A stretch of DNA of 64,000 nucleotides, from assembly GCF_000365145.1 (NCBI RefSeq), contig NW_008481808.1:1736001-1800000 (forward strand), given 5' to 3'. This DNA is from Cyphellophora europaea CBS 101466 (Eukaryota; Ascomycota; Eurotiomycetes; Chaetothyriales; Cyphellophoraceae). The stretch's first letter is position 1. Each line of letters begins with the position of its first letter. The translations under genes and the position numbers were made by a program. Of this stretch, positions 22,534 to 33,258 are shown in pieces. Below the pieces are notes generated by a model. It did no database searches. It was not told where the DNA came from and saw only the letters and a list, made by a program, of their open reading frames with translations.

Positions 22534-23340
22534 TCACTCCTCCAACACCGGCCCATCCGCAAAAGCATCATCTACTAATGTATCGAGCTCTGCCACCTTA
22601 AGCTGCTCTTGCAATGCCTCAGCTCTTGCGAGACAGTCATCCGCCATAGCTACAAGATACCTTATTCCTTCGACCGGAAAGGGGCGCCCTTTCCCTTTTC
22701 AAGACCTCTCAACCTCTTGAAAGGTTTGAACTTGTTTAGGAATTCCTGTACGCTCCTGGCGTTGTCTTGCAACACTGCCTCGCACCACTTCCTGTTGCTT
22801 TTTCCTCTACTACCCTGCCTGCGGCCAGCGTGCACGCAATTGATTCCACCGTCCCATGTGTAGCTCGACGTCAGGACTGAGCTGACTATCTCGTCCAACC
22901 CAACGTCAGCTTCGTCGACCGTCCTGAAGATCTGATAAGTATATGGGTCGAGTCAAAAAGTCGGAAATCACCGAAGCTGCAATGCTGATGGGCGCCAATC
23001 TAGTGCTGTACCGTGTACGAGCGTACATCAAAGATCCATATCACCCTTATCGTGCTATTATCTACGGAGTCAAGCCGGGCCAGCGATTGCACATGATCCC
23101 CAGGACTTCCTTCGACGCCGCCTCAAGCCTTACGGCGGCAGCAGCATCCAATGGTGTTAGTGCTAAGCACTGCGGCAGAATCTCGACATTCGCGAATATC
23201 GATCTGTAAGGCTTTCGTCTGCCGACTCCGTGACCCTCTTCCGACACCCCATCTAGCTTGTGGGAAGGGCGAGACGACATTGGCGCGATCTGATCAAGGT
23301 CTGGATCATCTGGAATTTGACCAGGTTGCCGCTCACTCAC
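22534..23340 (-). pseudogene. Decayed unknown gene with helical C-terminus, minus strand
   Basis: Minus-strand coding-like sequence from about 23340 down to a TGA at 22534-22536. The clearest part, from about 22930, reads YQIFRTVDEADVGLDEI, continues through KWCEAVLQDNARSVQEFL and, after one frameshift near 22665, ends with AMADDCLARAEALQEQLK and FADGPVLEE. Further upstream the frame is broken again near 22945 and by stops near 23075. The shifts and stops make a functional product unlikely, though short introns could explain one of them. No family recognised; the C-terminal 40 residues look like an amphipathic helix. The competing + strand ORF at 22943-23209 is shorter and lacks context. Confidence 0.4.
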
Positions 23341-24044
23341 CTTCTATAGCCCACGAATATAACCAGCCATGTCTGCCAGGAAAAGATGGAATTGATAACG
23401 CCCTGCGTCAAGGACAGGCACATCCATTACCTGGTAGTACCTAATGCTGCCGCTGCCGCTTGACCGCGTGACTGCCCTTTGCATGGTTGTCTCGTATCTT
23501 TCATCCACCAATTTGGGCACATTTCAATGGCTCCTCCACCACATTGTCGTTATGAGTGAGCGAAAGCCCATGAAGCGCAGATCGACTCAGCGGCAAAGTT
23601 CAACTATATGGCTAGCTAATAGGTGGCTGGGGCTAGAACTTCACACGTTCGTCATAGCTATTGCTACTGTCCCTGTCCCCGTTATAGTAGCTCTTGCGGC
23701 CAAGGCAGGGACCGTGCTCCCGCCGAACTGGCTGCCATCACAATCACTCTACAGCTCCTTGGGCAACCACTCTTGGAAGGACCTCCGTCCTTCTCTTTCA
23801 CCCCTCAGCCAAAGAGTAGGTCTATCTATCTGCCCTGCAATATACAACTGACTCAAGCCTTACAGAAGCAACACTCTCTGCTCAGCAATTCTCGAGCTCC
23901 TCACAACCTTCCCAACCACCATTTGTCGCCTGCCTGATACGCGCCACAAGTATTCTTCGTCACCGCCGGCACCTCCGTCGAAAAGCCAGCAGCTCGCGGA
24001 TGCCCTCTTAGTCCCCCGAAACGAGTCATCTGGCCCGTTGATCG
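23341..24044. other. intergenic within the decayed block
   Basis: About 700 bases with many short ORFs on both strands, none supported. A TACCTA motif copy sits at 23438. Confidence 0.35.
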
Positions 24045-24610
24045 CTAACACAGTGTTTCCGACAGCTTCCTCCGAACATCAACTACATTGTCCTCTACAG
24101 CCCCTTTCGCGCAATCACTACACCCCCCTCCACGCCCTGCACCACGACCTCCGCTGCGACCTGGTCCATAACCTCCTCCATAGCCTCCTCTGTAACCTCC
24201 TCTGTGACCTTCTCTACGCTCTCCTTTACACCCCACTTCACAATCTTCTTCACGCCCCCCTCCACGCCCTCCTTCACGCCTATCTCTACGCCCCCCTCCA
24301 TACTAGGTACCTTCTTTTATGTCTTCCGGCTCAATACACTCCTCCACACTCTCCCCCGCACCCTCCTTCACATCTCCTCCATACTGTCCACACCCCTATC
24401 CACACGCATTCAAATAGACTCATGACGACGATCTGTTACCTAGACCTCGCTCACAACCTTTCTACCTCTTTCCACCTCGCATTGTGCACAGCCTTAAACT
24501 CGGTCTCAAACCGCGCCGCCGCCTTCGCAAACCCTACCTCCGCCGTAGCAACCCGGGACGGCGTCTGCACCTACTCGTCCCAAAGACGATCCACAACCCT
24601 CAAATTCGCC
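24045..24610 (-). pseudogene. Decayed repeat-protein gene, minus strand
   Basis: From an ATG at 24610 the minus strand reads MANLRVVDRLWDE, hits an in-frame TAG, and continues VQTPSRVATAEVGFAKAAA and ETEFKAVHNARWKEVERL before a TGA. In another frame it runs into a tetrapeptide-repeat region (units such as VEGG, VKEG, VKKI, VEKV, TEEV) covering 24120-24301. The first TAG has a form that RIP-type change of TGG or CAG could give. I read this as the remains of a gene for a small helical protein with a repeated tail. No family is known to me. Confidence 0.4.
24120..24410. repeat. 12-nt-period tandem repeat, CT-rich on +
   Basis: On + the unit is close to NCCTCCTYYACG and repeats with a 12-base period, best between 24175 and 24301 and more loosely to 24410. 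On the minus strand the same period encodes four-residue units, about fifteen of them. A more degenerate GA-rich counterpart on + lies at about 25030-25220. Confidence 0.6.
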
Positions 24611-25029
24611 ATGTCCGGCAAGTAACTACACAGGCATCCTGACGATTCTCTTTTGATGACCCATCGAAGACTCCCATGACGGCATGGCATGATTACTGTG
24701 CTCGATCGCATAAAGTGCTGCCGTGGTGAGTTGTCTGAGATGCGCGACAAGCGTTTGCCGATGTCAAGGCCGTGATACAGCTACCACTTGAAAATGGGCA
24801 GCTTACCTGTATGATGTCGTTGCATCTAGATCGCAGCGCTCGACGTGGGACGAAGGCAACTATGCTCCGAAACACCGCACTACATGGCTTCACGTGTCTA
24901 TACCCTATAATTTCTTACGTAGAGCTCACACACGGGCCCGCCGCTTGTGGTAGTAACTAGAAGCGAATGGTGCGGTCAACGTCCTGGACGTGTAGAGGTC
25001 GTTACCTAGTAACGATCGTGGTGCCGGTG

Positions 25030-25220
25030 AGCAACGGCGTTGAGAGGGGTACAGGGCGTGAAGGAGTGAGGGTGTTGAGCAGGGCACCTGGGCGAGGACA
25101 CAGGTATGCGAGGCTGTGGATGAGAGCATGGGGTGTTCTGGATGAGTGTGTAAACAAGGGGTCAATGAAGGTGTGGAGAAGAGCACGGAGGAGGGCATGG
25201 TTGTGTGGAAGAAGTGGAGC
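25030..25220 (+). repeat. GA-rich degenerate counterpart of the 12-nt repeat
   Basis: The + strand here is purine-rich with units like those seen on the minus strand at 24.1-24.4 kb. One frame reads GVNEGVEKSTEEGM, close in style to the tetrapeptide repeats there. It may be an old inverted duplicate, about 0.7 kb away, but alignment by eye is loose. Confidence 0.35.
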
Positions 25221-26601
25221 TTGAAGACGAGCTTATCATAGAAGTATACCTATTCAACAATGTCCAAGACCGGGTGACGAGACGTTCCGAAGGGCTATAG
25301 CAAAGTTGGGGAGTGACTTGGGAAGCAAACAGCGAGAAGCTGGCGAGAGACGGGCATCTTCTAGCTACAGAGAATACTTGCACGATTCCCAGACATGCTC
25401 GGTCAATCGGTGAGAGCTGCAGCCGCTCCCACTTGGCGTAAAGTCGAGTCTTTTGCACCGGAATAAGCCAAATCACTCCTCGCTCGCGAGAACGGATAAA
25501 ACCAAGACACTGTGCTGTGACCAGACACCTACTCCCAAGACATCGAGCATTTAAATAAGCTTCGCAGAGCTCACGTCAAGAGGCCAAAAGAAGGCCGCAC
25601 TTCCACCTGGTGCCATCGTAGGGTCTTGTTCTAGCTATAATGAGCCCTGACCGCGTCATGAAGGCCAAAATAGGGCTAGGGTGGAGCTAATACGTCTGCC
25701 CAGAGGCCCTTGTGCTAGACTCATCCTGTCTTGTTCAATCATAAAGCACTAAAACCAACACTACTGTACTAATAGTAGCCTATTCAACTTGCATAGCTGC
25801 ACAAGTAGTAGTGTACAGAGACGCCTCACGGTCCCCAATCGGTGATAGTGTCCTCACCGGGACATCCTTGACACGAATTTCACAAACAAAGTAAAGCGAT
25901 CCTTTCGACGTCACTTGCTACGCATTGCCTAGGGAGAAGAGCATCCCCGAGCTTCAGCGTTTTGTTCCGATAAGGTCCAACATAGGCCAATCAGCTTAGT
26001 TGCGGCTTCTCTTCGAACATGATGCTATGATCGGATTCGTCATCGCCAGCTCAATAGCCGTGAAGCCTCCGCACCAGAACAATGACGCGTTCTGCAGAAT
26101 TGGTTTCACAGACTCTCCAAGTTCTCAACGCTAACCCCACGGAAATTCATCTTGCCAGGCAGTACCTGGCACGCATCATTACCAGCATCTTCATAGGTGT
26201 TTTGCTTGCGTCAGACTCTTCAATCCTTACGTGACTGAAACTGATTGCAAGGACAAGCCGAGACGCACTGTATAGGTGTAATCAAGCAGACTTTGCTACA
26301 GTCGACGTATTGCAGACAACCAGGTGCCTGATGGCAGTGGCTCATTACGAGCGCGTCAATATGTTTCACTGAATTCCCAGTAGGCAGGTGTCGATCAACG
26401 TTGAACTTAAACTCGGTAAAGGCTAGAAGCTGTCCGCATGGAAGCGATGCCAGGCTTGATCAGGTTGCAGATTTTCATACGTTTTCCATGAGCCGGCAAC
26501 CCTTCAAGACGTTGCACAAGCTCGAGGAAACTGAACAATCGCAGGAAAGCATCGCGAAGGGGTTGGTGAAGATCGTGAAGCTGTTCGGAGCAATGGCAAC
26601 A

Positions 26602-26623
26602 GTTAGGTAGGTACCTGCCTAAC
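26602..26623. repeat. 22-nt near-perfect palindrome
   Basis: The 22 bases from 26602 (GTTAGGTAGGTACCTGCCTAAC, given here as arms GTTAGGTAGGT and ACCTGCCTAAC) are self-complementary except for one base pair. It is built from the same TAGGTA/TACCTA element that recurs in this region. Confidence 0.8.
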
Positions 26624-28931
26624 CTCGACGCAAGAGCCAGGAGACGAAGATCACTCACTCACTGCATGTGAGCAGCTGACCAGGACGAATCCATGTGCAA
26701 ATGCGTACTTAGTCTCGACGCCGGAAGAGGCTTTGTTACAGTGTTCTACATACTGTCCAGGAGGTGATGGAAGGTGGGCCATCCTACGACAATGATAAGA
26801 TCCTTCCGCTCTTCTTCGGGTACTACCTAGTAAAGTTGCTTTTGAGGCTGGATTAGCCGTGTGCCCAGCTCCCGTGCAGTACGGGCTCCACAGGCGCGAG
26901 AGCATGGCGTTCAAGCTTTTCGATCGTGCTGCGTGGATCGGCGCGCAAGCTGGGGCGATGGCGTGGAGCTTCCGACGCGCGAGTTGGTACCATTGAGGAC
27001 GCAAACAGTTGAAAGACTGGCTACCATGAGTGTCTGGTGCAAGTCCAGGGGCTTGTTCCACGAGGATACTTACAGGACCTAAGGTACTAGGTACGTAAGA
27101 GTAGGTATCGTTGAATATAAAAGACAGCGCCCTCCACTCCCCTACCTAGTCTTCGTAATCTTCGAGGTTCTGTCTGGCCAGATTCTGCGTCGGGGCCTCC
27201 TCCGTAGCTAAGTCGGTAATCTCCAACCATCCGCGCCGCCTGCGCATCCAGAAACAACCCGGTACGTCCATCGCCTTCCCACAGCACCAAAATGGCATTC
27301 CTGATCTAATTCCGTGCACACTTCACCCGAATGAATGCGGTATTGGCAACACACTTGCTCTGAGTATTTAGTATTGTCGTTCCGCTGTCCAAATCCATCT
27401 CACGTTGTGTTCCCGTGGGCAACAACCTAGTGCAGGATCCCTGATTTGCCCGACGCTCGAGCCGGAGTTGAGACCGTACACGACCTGAGTTCGAGGTGAT
27501 GTCGATGTCGAGGTCCAGGCCAGAGGATACCTAGTGGTGGCGAAGACCTCTAATGTGTTTGATGTGGCGAGGTTTGCAGTGGCGTAGTCTCGAGCCGTGG
27601 CTGTACCATTGCCTTGGGCCTGCGAGAGCTCATGCGCCAACGAAGCTGGCCATCTGACTACGATGGGCGAATTTCATTTTCGAGAGAAGGGACTTTGCTG
27701 TAGAGATAATATTCGCTCCGATAGGAAACCACCGGGATGCGTGGGTAGGATCGATTGTGATATGTTCGCAGAGACAGACTGTAAGGGTGAGGCGGTGGCA
27801 TGCTTGATAGTCCTCTTGTAGATTGTCAGCAGGTCCTGGCCTGGTCATGCGCAGACGGTTGTATTGATGCCTGTAGGCACAGTGAGTAACACTGCTATCA
27901 CAATTCTTGTGCTTCGTCAAAGTAAGGTAGTACCTTAGGTACCGAACCATAGCAGAAGGGTCGAAGTTAATGCCAGCGCCGATGCCAATACCTTGGTCTG
28001 GAAGCTGTTTGGGTACTAGGTACACTTGCGCATATGTGTGAGCATTCTACCTAGCACTGTAGCTAATGCGGAGGAAGTTGGACGTTATCCTCGAGAGTGA
28101 CTCGCAAAGCCTCAAACTTGCGGGCTATGGGTCGCGAATCCGTGCTGAGAAGCAACAGGCTTGTCAATCTTCTTGGAGACGATACTATTGGACTCGTATT
28201 CTCTGGCCGGATACAACTAGGTAACGCGAAATGCCGGGGGTGCATCTTTCTGGGTTATACACATGGTACTGTATTTAGTAGTGTGCTGGTGAGTCCCGCG
28301 CCTTGGGAGTTCAATCAAGTAGGTAACATTGAAGTTAAAGTGGGAGGTATTCGCGGGGAATATGGAAGATCAAGTATGACCTTGTCCGGCGCCTATTGGT
28401 CTTACTATCCATGCTGCGGCCTTGTTGTCCAGTGTGAAAATGCGTGATCGCGAGAGACGACACCTGAATCTGTGAAGACCGCAATGCTAAAACAATCCAT
28501 GCCCAACAGAACGCATCGGACGGCATAGCATCCCGACGTGTGATTATATCTCGCGCCGTCCAAGAGTACACCCACCTCCCGATTCCGCTATCGTCACGCA
28601 AATGGAATGTACTAGGTAGCTACTATCGCGCAGAAATTTACCCATTGTATGACGAGCAGAGATCGAAAAGGAGTACCAACAGGACTCGGCGCACTCATAC
28701 GCGGACTGTACTAACGTTCAGAAGCCTACAGGCCAGCATAAGTAAGCATCCGAGATATTTCTAGATGTTAGCGGAGAACTCGCGCCTTCTTAGTGAGGCT
28801 CAACACAAGTAACGACTGGAGCTGGCTTCAATTAGCTAGTTCATTTGGAAGAGCTGAAAGGCGGGCGGTGTCTATGATCAAGATCTGTGACCATCGAGCG
28901 GCTCCTAGTCCTTGATGTAGCCAGTGCAGAT

Positions 28932-29012
28932 GAACAGAAGTGGTTTCGAGAATGCTACATTTCCAGTCCTCCGCTGGACATTCTCGTCTTGCAAGTACTA
29001 CTTCTGCTGTTC
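28932..29012. repeat. Imperfect fold-back sequence
   Basis: CGAGAATG at 28947-28954 and TCCAG at 28962-28966 pair with CTGGACATTCTCG at 28974-28986, a 13-bp stem with a 7-base insertion in the left arm. Outside it CAGAAGT (28935-28941) pairs with ACTTCTG (29000-29006), and GAACAG with CTGTTC beyond. The whole could fold into a hairpin of about 80 nt. It could be a remnant of a miniature inverted-repeat element or a structured RNA. Confidence 0.5.
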
Positions 29013-29385
29013 TTCGTTTCCCGGGACGTCTGGATGATAGTTTTGGTTGAAAGAGGATTTTAAGCTAGTGTATGTGACAGGGAGTATAAGCCGTCACCTG
29101 CGTTGATCAGTCAGGCTAGCACATCTCGACAGCAGAGCGAGGACGAAGTGAGGTAGGTAGATGATATAGAATCTGAATTGAGAAGGGCGGGAGTGCCCAA
29201 GGTGTCCTTAGGCCAGTTGCCTGAGTCAGGCTAACGGCAGAGCGCGACGGATAGCCCGCAAGAAGTAATGTATTGCTGTCAACCAGCCTTCGGTTCATCA
29301 TGCCACGGAGTTGATCCAGCATTGAGCCCTCAAATTAAATTCGTGCCACGGGTTCACATGCAATATCGGTGCCATGCAGGCAGCT

Positions 29386-30093
29386 CTAGGATTTTTGGAA
29401 CGCCCTCACAGCCTCTTGAATAAAGTCTGCCGTCTCTTTCGGTTTGCTGAGCATCGGAGAGTGCGAGGCCGCGATCTCACGAATCGTAACATCCCCTTCA
29501 GCCTGAGCCTGCCGCACAAACATCATCTGTGCCTGGAACGGCAACGCCCTATCTTCGATGGTGGCCAAATACCAGGCGGGGACCTCTTTCCAGCCAGGAT
29601 ACACGTGCTCGCCTCCATCGAAGGCCTCCGCCGACTGTTTATCGAGCTTGGCGACCCATTGATCTGCATCGTCGACGTCGTGGTAGAACAGTTCTCGTGG
29701 ATCGATGGTGAGCTCGACGAGACCATTCTTGATCTCCCAGATTGGCGGCGGTTTCCCCTCGAAGGCATCATTGAAGCTTTTACCAATAGTGGCCCACCCT
29801 GTAGCTATACCAATGAATCCGATGACGCGCGGAGAGCCCGAGGTGAGTCCCCTGAGAGCACTGGAAGCGGGAACGGAGCCGTAGGAGTGCGCGACGACGA
29901 CTACGTTGTTCCCAGACGCTATCTCAGCTTGGATGGGAGCCCGGACTGCATCGATGTCATCCTTGAACGTTCCGGAGCCAGTCGTTGTAGGAAGAGCGGG
30001 ACAGACGGTCTTGAATGGGAGAAGCGATGTAACTCTGCTCCATATCTCGGGACGGTGCCACGCTCCAGGAACGAAGACGATTGTTGTAGCCAT
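29386..30093 (-). CDS. Alpha/beta hydrolase family protein
   Basis: Single exon, 235 aa from the ATG at 30093 (MATTIVFVPGAWH); the open frame extends further only through a TTG. The opening strand plus PGAWH is the oxyanion-hole region of the alpha/beta hydrolase fold. The nucleophile elbow is AHSYGS with Ser70, then an acidic residue in TIEDRALPF and the histidine of ASHSPMLSKP near the C-terminus complete a plausible triad. There is no signal peptide, so it is probably cytosolic. Similar small fungal hydrolases act on esters or lactones, but the substrate cannot be read. A TATAAAT stretch on the minus strand near 30140 is a possible TATA box. It is an intact gene inside a gene-poor stretch. 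The 241-aa ORF on + is its antisense shadow. Confidence 0.85.
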   Translation of the reverse strand: MATTIVFVPGAWHRPEIWSRVTSLLPFKTVCPALPTTTGSGTFKDDIDAVRAPIQAEIASGNNVVVVAHSYGSVPASSALRGLTSGSPRVIGFIGIATGWATIGKSFNDAFEGKPPPIWEIKNGLVELTIDPRELFYHDVDDADQWVAKLDKQSAEAFDGGEHVYPGWKEVPAWYLATIEDRALPFQAQMMFVRQAQAEGDVTIREIAASHSPMLSKPKETADFIQEAVRAFQKS

Positions 30094-31120
30094 TGTTGAA
30101 GCTATTGTAGAAGCCAATGCAGCGGAAAGGAGTGCAAATTTATAGCATTCGCTCGAGAGACGAGTGCTTTCGCACAAAATACATCAACCAATGAGCGACT
30201 AGCGCGATGCGAAAATTCCCTGATGTGGCATGTGGGTCACGGAGTGGAGAAGCATAGGAAAAGGTGAAATCGCGATGTCACGCGGTAGCAGAGGTATCTC
30301 AACAAGCGTATAGGTAGTCTGGCAGACTCCCGCACACTAGATGCAGTGAGTGATTTCTCTCCCGAGCCTCACCACCCTCTGGGCGTGCATCCATGGTTCC
30401 ACCTTCCGCAATTAGAAGGAGTCCTGGCGGGAGCTGCTGGGGATTGGTGGAAAATGATGAGTGACCGCCGCGCGACTTTGGCGATGCCTTCTAGGGTGGA
30501 ATAACGGCTGCGGATTCGCGAAGAGGTGGGAGATCTCAAAGTGCCGAAACCTGGCGGCGAACACGCACTCGAGTTCTTGTGAAGGAGCAGAGACACGTGC
30601 ACAAGAGAGTCAGCACGGTCTTGCGGCGAGTCATGATCGGCAAAGCAATGGTTGAAATTACATGCAATGCGTCATGGTTGGCACAAGACTAGTGGGAGCG
30701 TAGGTGGCTTGAGCTTTGAGGCATCTCTGAGGACGTGAGCGGCCCTCATATGACTATGAATAATCGGCTGCGCGGGCGATACAGGCGGTCGACCGCTCAA
30801 ATTTGGAAGGCAGCTGGTTCATACCCGTTTGCCCAGTCGTCTTCAGCTCGCGAATATACATGCTCAGTTGAAACTGTGCGCGGGTTTCGATCGTCAATAG
30901 TCTCGCGTAAAATTGTTTCCGGCGAAGCTGGAAAGGGAAATGTCGATGTAGCTTATTGAAGGCTTTCGTTGTCCCTTCTACCGGTAGTACCTAAGCTGGG
31001 TTCTCCTACGGGCCTGCAAGTAGTAGAAGCCTCGCTGAAGCAAGATTACAGGTACCTCCTTAGCCCGACCCCACTGTGTCCACGGTACGCTCAAGTAGCA
31101 GCCTGACAGCCACCTTAGGA
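30094..31120. other. intergenic, promoter side of the hydrolase
   Basis: About 1 kb with short unsupported ORFs. The hydrolase promoter should lie in the first few hundred bases; TAGGTA/TACCTA copies occur at 30311 and 30988. Confidence 0.35.
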
Positions 31121-31350
31121 TCAATCCCTCAGATATAAGCTAGCACTGTGATTCCCAAAACCTTCCATCGAGGCAACTGCTGGCGGCAATGGCTCGAGCA
31201 CATCCTCGTAGAGCATTTAGGCATCCACAGGTGCGTAGCTTGAGCATGACTAGAATATGCTCTCGTGCTTGGAATCGACGTGCACCAGTGTGACATCAGT
31301 TTCGTACCATTGATCTGTTGAGTGGAGCTAACCCATTCCATTCTGCCTTT
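31121..31350 (-). pseudogene. Gene fragment with in-frame stops, minus strand
   Basis: One minus frame ending at TGA 31121-31123 reads STDQWYETDVTLVHVDSKHE, then a TAG (31250-31252), then SCSSYAPVDA, a TAA (31217-31219), then MLYEDVLEPLPPAVASMEGF. A further TAG lies upstream. Composition is that of a real protein, but three stops in 75 codons mark it as a relic. Family not recognised. Confidence 0.4.
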
Positions 31351-31780
31351 GATGCGCCTCGCTCCGGTGCAGCTCCGTCGTCGTATCAAATTCACTAAAA
31401 AACAGCACTGGAATCGGGCCTTGGTTAGATTAGTAGCGAGTCGGTGGAAACCAGGAGCACTCCGAATGAGCTGTCTGACGAGGCGTGATGAATAAAGGGC
31501 TGGGAGAGCTTCAGCTGTTGCACAGCCTTCGTTGAGCGTAATCGCGAACCGGATATCAGCTCTTAATGAAGAAGCAGCTGTCCACTCAATCCTCTTCTAA
31601 ATGGCGATCCTCGCATGTAAGTTGAACGGCCACGTGCCGCAGAGGTCTTACATTCCGCTCGAGGTCATCCTGCCAAGCTCTCCCTCAGCCCGTTCAGTGT
31701 ACTGGCGGGCACTGCAAGTAAGCAGCTCGAAGACCCATCTCGCCGGTTGACTGAAGTCAAATCACCGAATACACCTCCGC
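31351..31780. other. intergenic, 3' side of the Zn2Cys6 gene
   Basis: 430 bases; no supported gene, RNA or repeat. Confidence 0.35.
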
Positions 31781-32930
31781 TCATCGTTCTGGCGCACCGA
31801 ACACCTCCTCCTCAGCCCAAGCAATGCAGTCATGCCAGTCCTTGGGTAGCCACTGCCGAACACCCTCCAGCACCTTCACTCCCCATCCACGGATCAGAAT
31901 ACTGTTCTTCCCTACTACTTGCAGGGCAACAGCGTAATTACCCATGATGGCCAATGCTAACGGCTCGCCTAGGTACACAAGATTCAGAAACTCGTCTTCG
32001 ACCATGAGGAGAAATGTGTTGACCACGATCTGGTAGTACTCTGGCGCGTTGGAGAAAGACAGTGCGTAACGTAGTAGGTCGATGGTAGATTCATACACGG
32101 TGCGATATGTTGCAGTTGAGATGGTGGAATTCATTCGGCTCTCAAGGCATCTTATCATCTCTTCCGCACCAGGTGGTAAGGCAAACTCGTCTGCGCCAGG
32201 CTTCAAAGCAATCATTGGCCAAAATGGACCGGTCTCCAAAGTAGTCGAACCGTACTTAACGATGAGCTTTGATCCACGCAGGATCGTAAGGAGATCTTTG
32301 AGCTTCGCCAGTGATGCTGCCTGACCATAAAAACCGAAGGAGTAGGCTACGGCAATACACTGGAAGGCAAACATAGCATTGGAATTATCTGCGGTCATGC
32401 CTTTGGCGAGTGCTTGGCGAAACTGCGTAATGGAAATACTGTGATGCTCAAGAGCCAGGAGGGAGGCCTTCTCCGATGGATTCTGCAGGTCGGCATGCAA
32501 TGAGCTCAGTCCGAGAATGGCGTGGTAGAGGAAATCATGTTGAGCGGACATTTCGAGAACCAGCTCACGCCAGAGGTATGGGGAATTGCCGTTTGTGAGC
32601 GAGGTAAGGAGCTCTGATGTTGAATCCCGATATTTCTGGATGAGGGTTGGACGGGTCTGCTCCATCACAGCGAGTCTCCGGTCTTGAGGGTGATTGGGAA
32701 CACTGTCGACGAACTTGATGCCACAAGTGGTTTCCACCAGGGAGCAATCGACTCCCAAGCGTACGCATCGCGAACACGAAGGACGTTGTTCATCGCACTG
32801 CTGGTCAGTAACGACACCTGCCAATGCTGCTACCACTCACTTTCTTCCTTGAAGTCTTGCATGCGGCGCAGCCGTGCCGGGAGTTGCGATGCGACCTTCG
32901 ACGGCGTACGAGCTGGGTCTCGACGACCAT
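31781..32930 (-). CDS. Zn2Cys6 fungal transcription factor
   Basis: Exon 1 is 32841-32930 and exon 2 is 31781-32797, joined across a 43-nt intron (GTGAGT donor, TACTGAC branch point, AGCAG acceptor), giving 368 aa. The splice falls inside the zinc cluster and completes it: CAACKTSRKK joins CDEQRPSCSRC and VRLGVDC, a C-x2-C-x6-C-x6-C-x2-C-x6-C binuclear cluster at residues 24-51. Basic residues RRRRSHR precede it. The rest is the fungal_trans_2-type helical domain seen in sterol-uptake-like and other C6 factors. It should be nuclear; targets are unknown. It is divergent from the small cysteine-rich gene at 33259, with about 330 bases between. The intron position in the cluster is common in this family. 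Confidence 0.9.
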
Positions 32931-33258
32931 ATTTGCAGAAGAAATCTTGTTGCCTAATGACTGAGAAAGACATAATGAAGCCAAGGTAATGAGGTCACGA
33001 CATGGTTCAGCCACGACAGGGGCCGGAAGTTAGATTCACTAGCCACAGCAGACGCCCGGGGACATTTTACAGAGTTACGACGCAGGTTCAGGCACTTGCC
33101 GAGCTCCCAGCGTTCGCCGCCGCGCTATCAAGATGTTGCGGCGTCCCGCGGCCAAGACTGGGGCCCAAAACCGGCCCGGATGTGTTAATAAACTGGCCCA
33201 TCCCCGTCGCTGAGGTGAAGTGTTTTGTTCTCTCTCCCACTCTCAACTTCCGACAGAT
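32931..33258. promoter_or_regulatory. shared divergent promoter region
   Basis: 328 bases separate the starts of the minus-strand Zn2Cys6 gene and the + strand cysteine-rich gene. No TATA box or paired CGG triplets of a clear C6 site are obvious. A CGGCCCGGATG stretch at 33173 is the only GC-rich element I note. Confidence 0.4.

Larger units (their letters stand above)
25221..29385. other. gene-poor stretch without a supported gene
   Basis: More than 4 kb with only short, overlapping ORFs. Fragments look protein-like (for instance EDELIIEVYLFNNVQDRVT on + near 25225-25285 and MSRQPFKTLHKLEETEQ on + near 26489) but none extends or has a domain. The stretch is rich in TAGGTA/TACCTA motifs and contains a palindrome and a fold-back listed separately. 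I saw no transposase, reverse transcriptase, LTR pair or tRNA. Confidence 0.45.

Noticed and set aside
22943..23209. 88-aa ORF on +
   Set aside because: Starts at ATG but has no domain and overlaps a longer broken minus-strand coding stretch.
29374..30099. 241-aa ORF on + over the hydrolase gene
   Set aside because: Antisense shadow; the minus strand has a full alpha/beta hydrolase with motifs.
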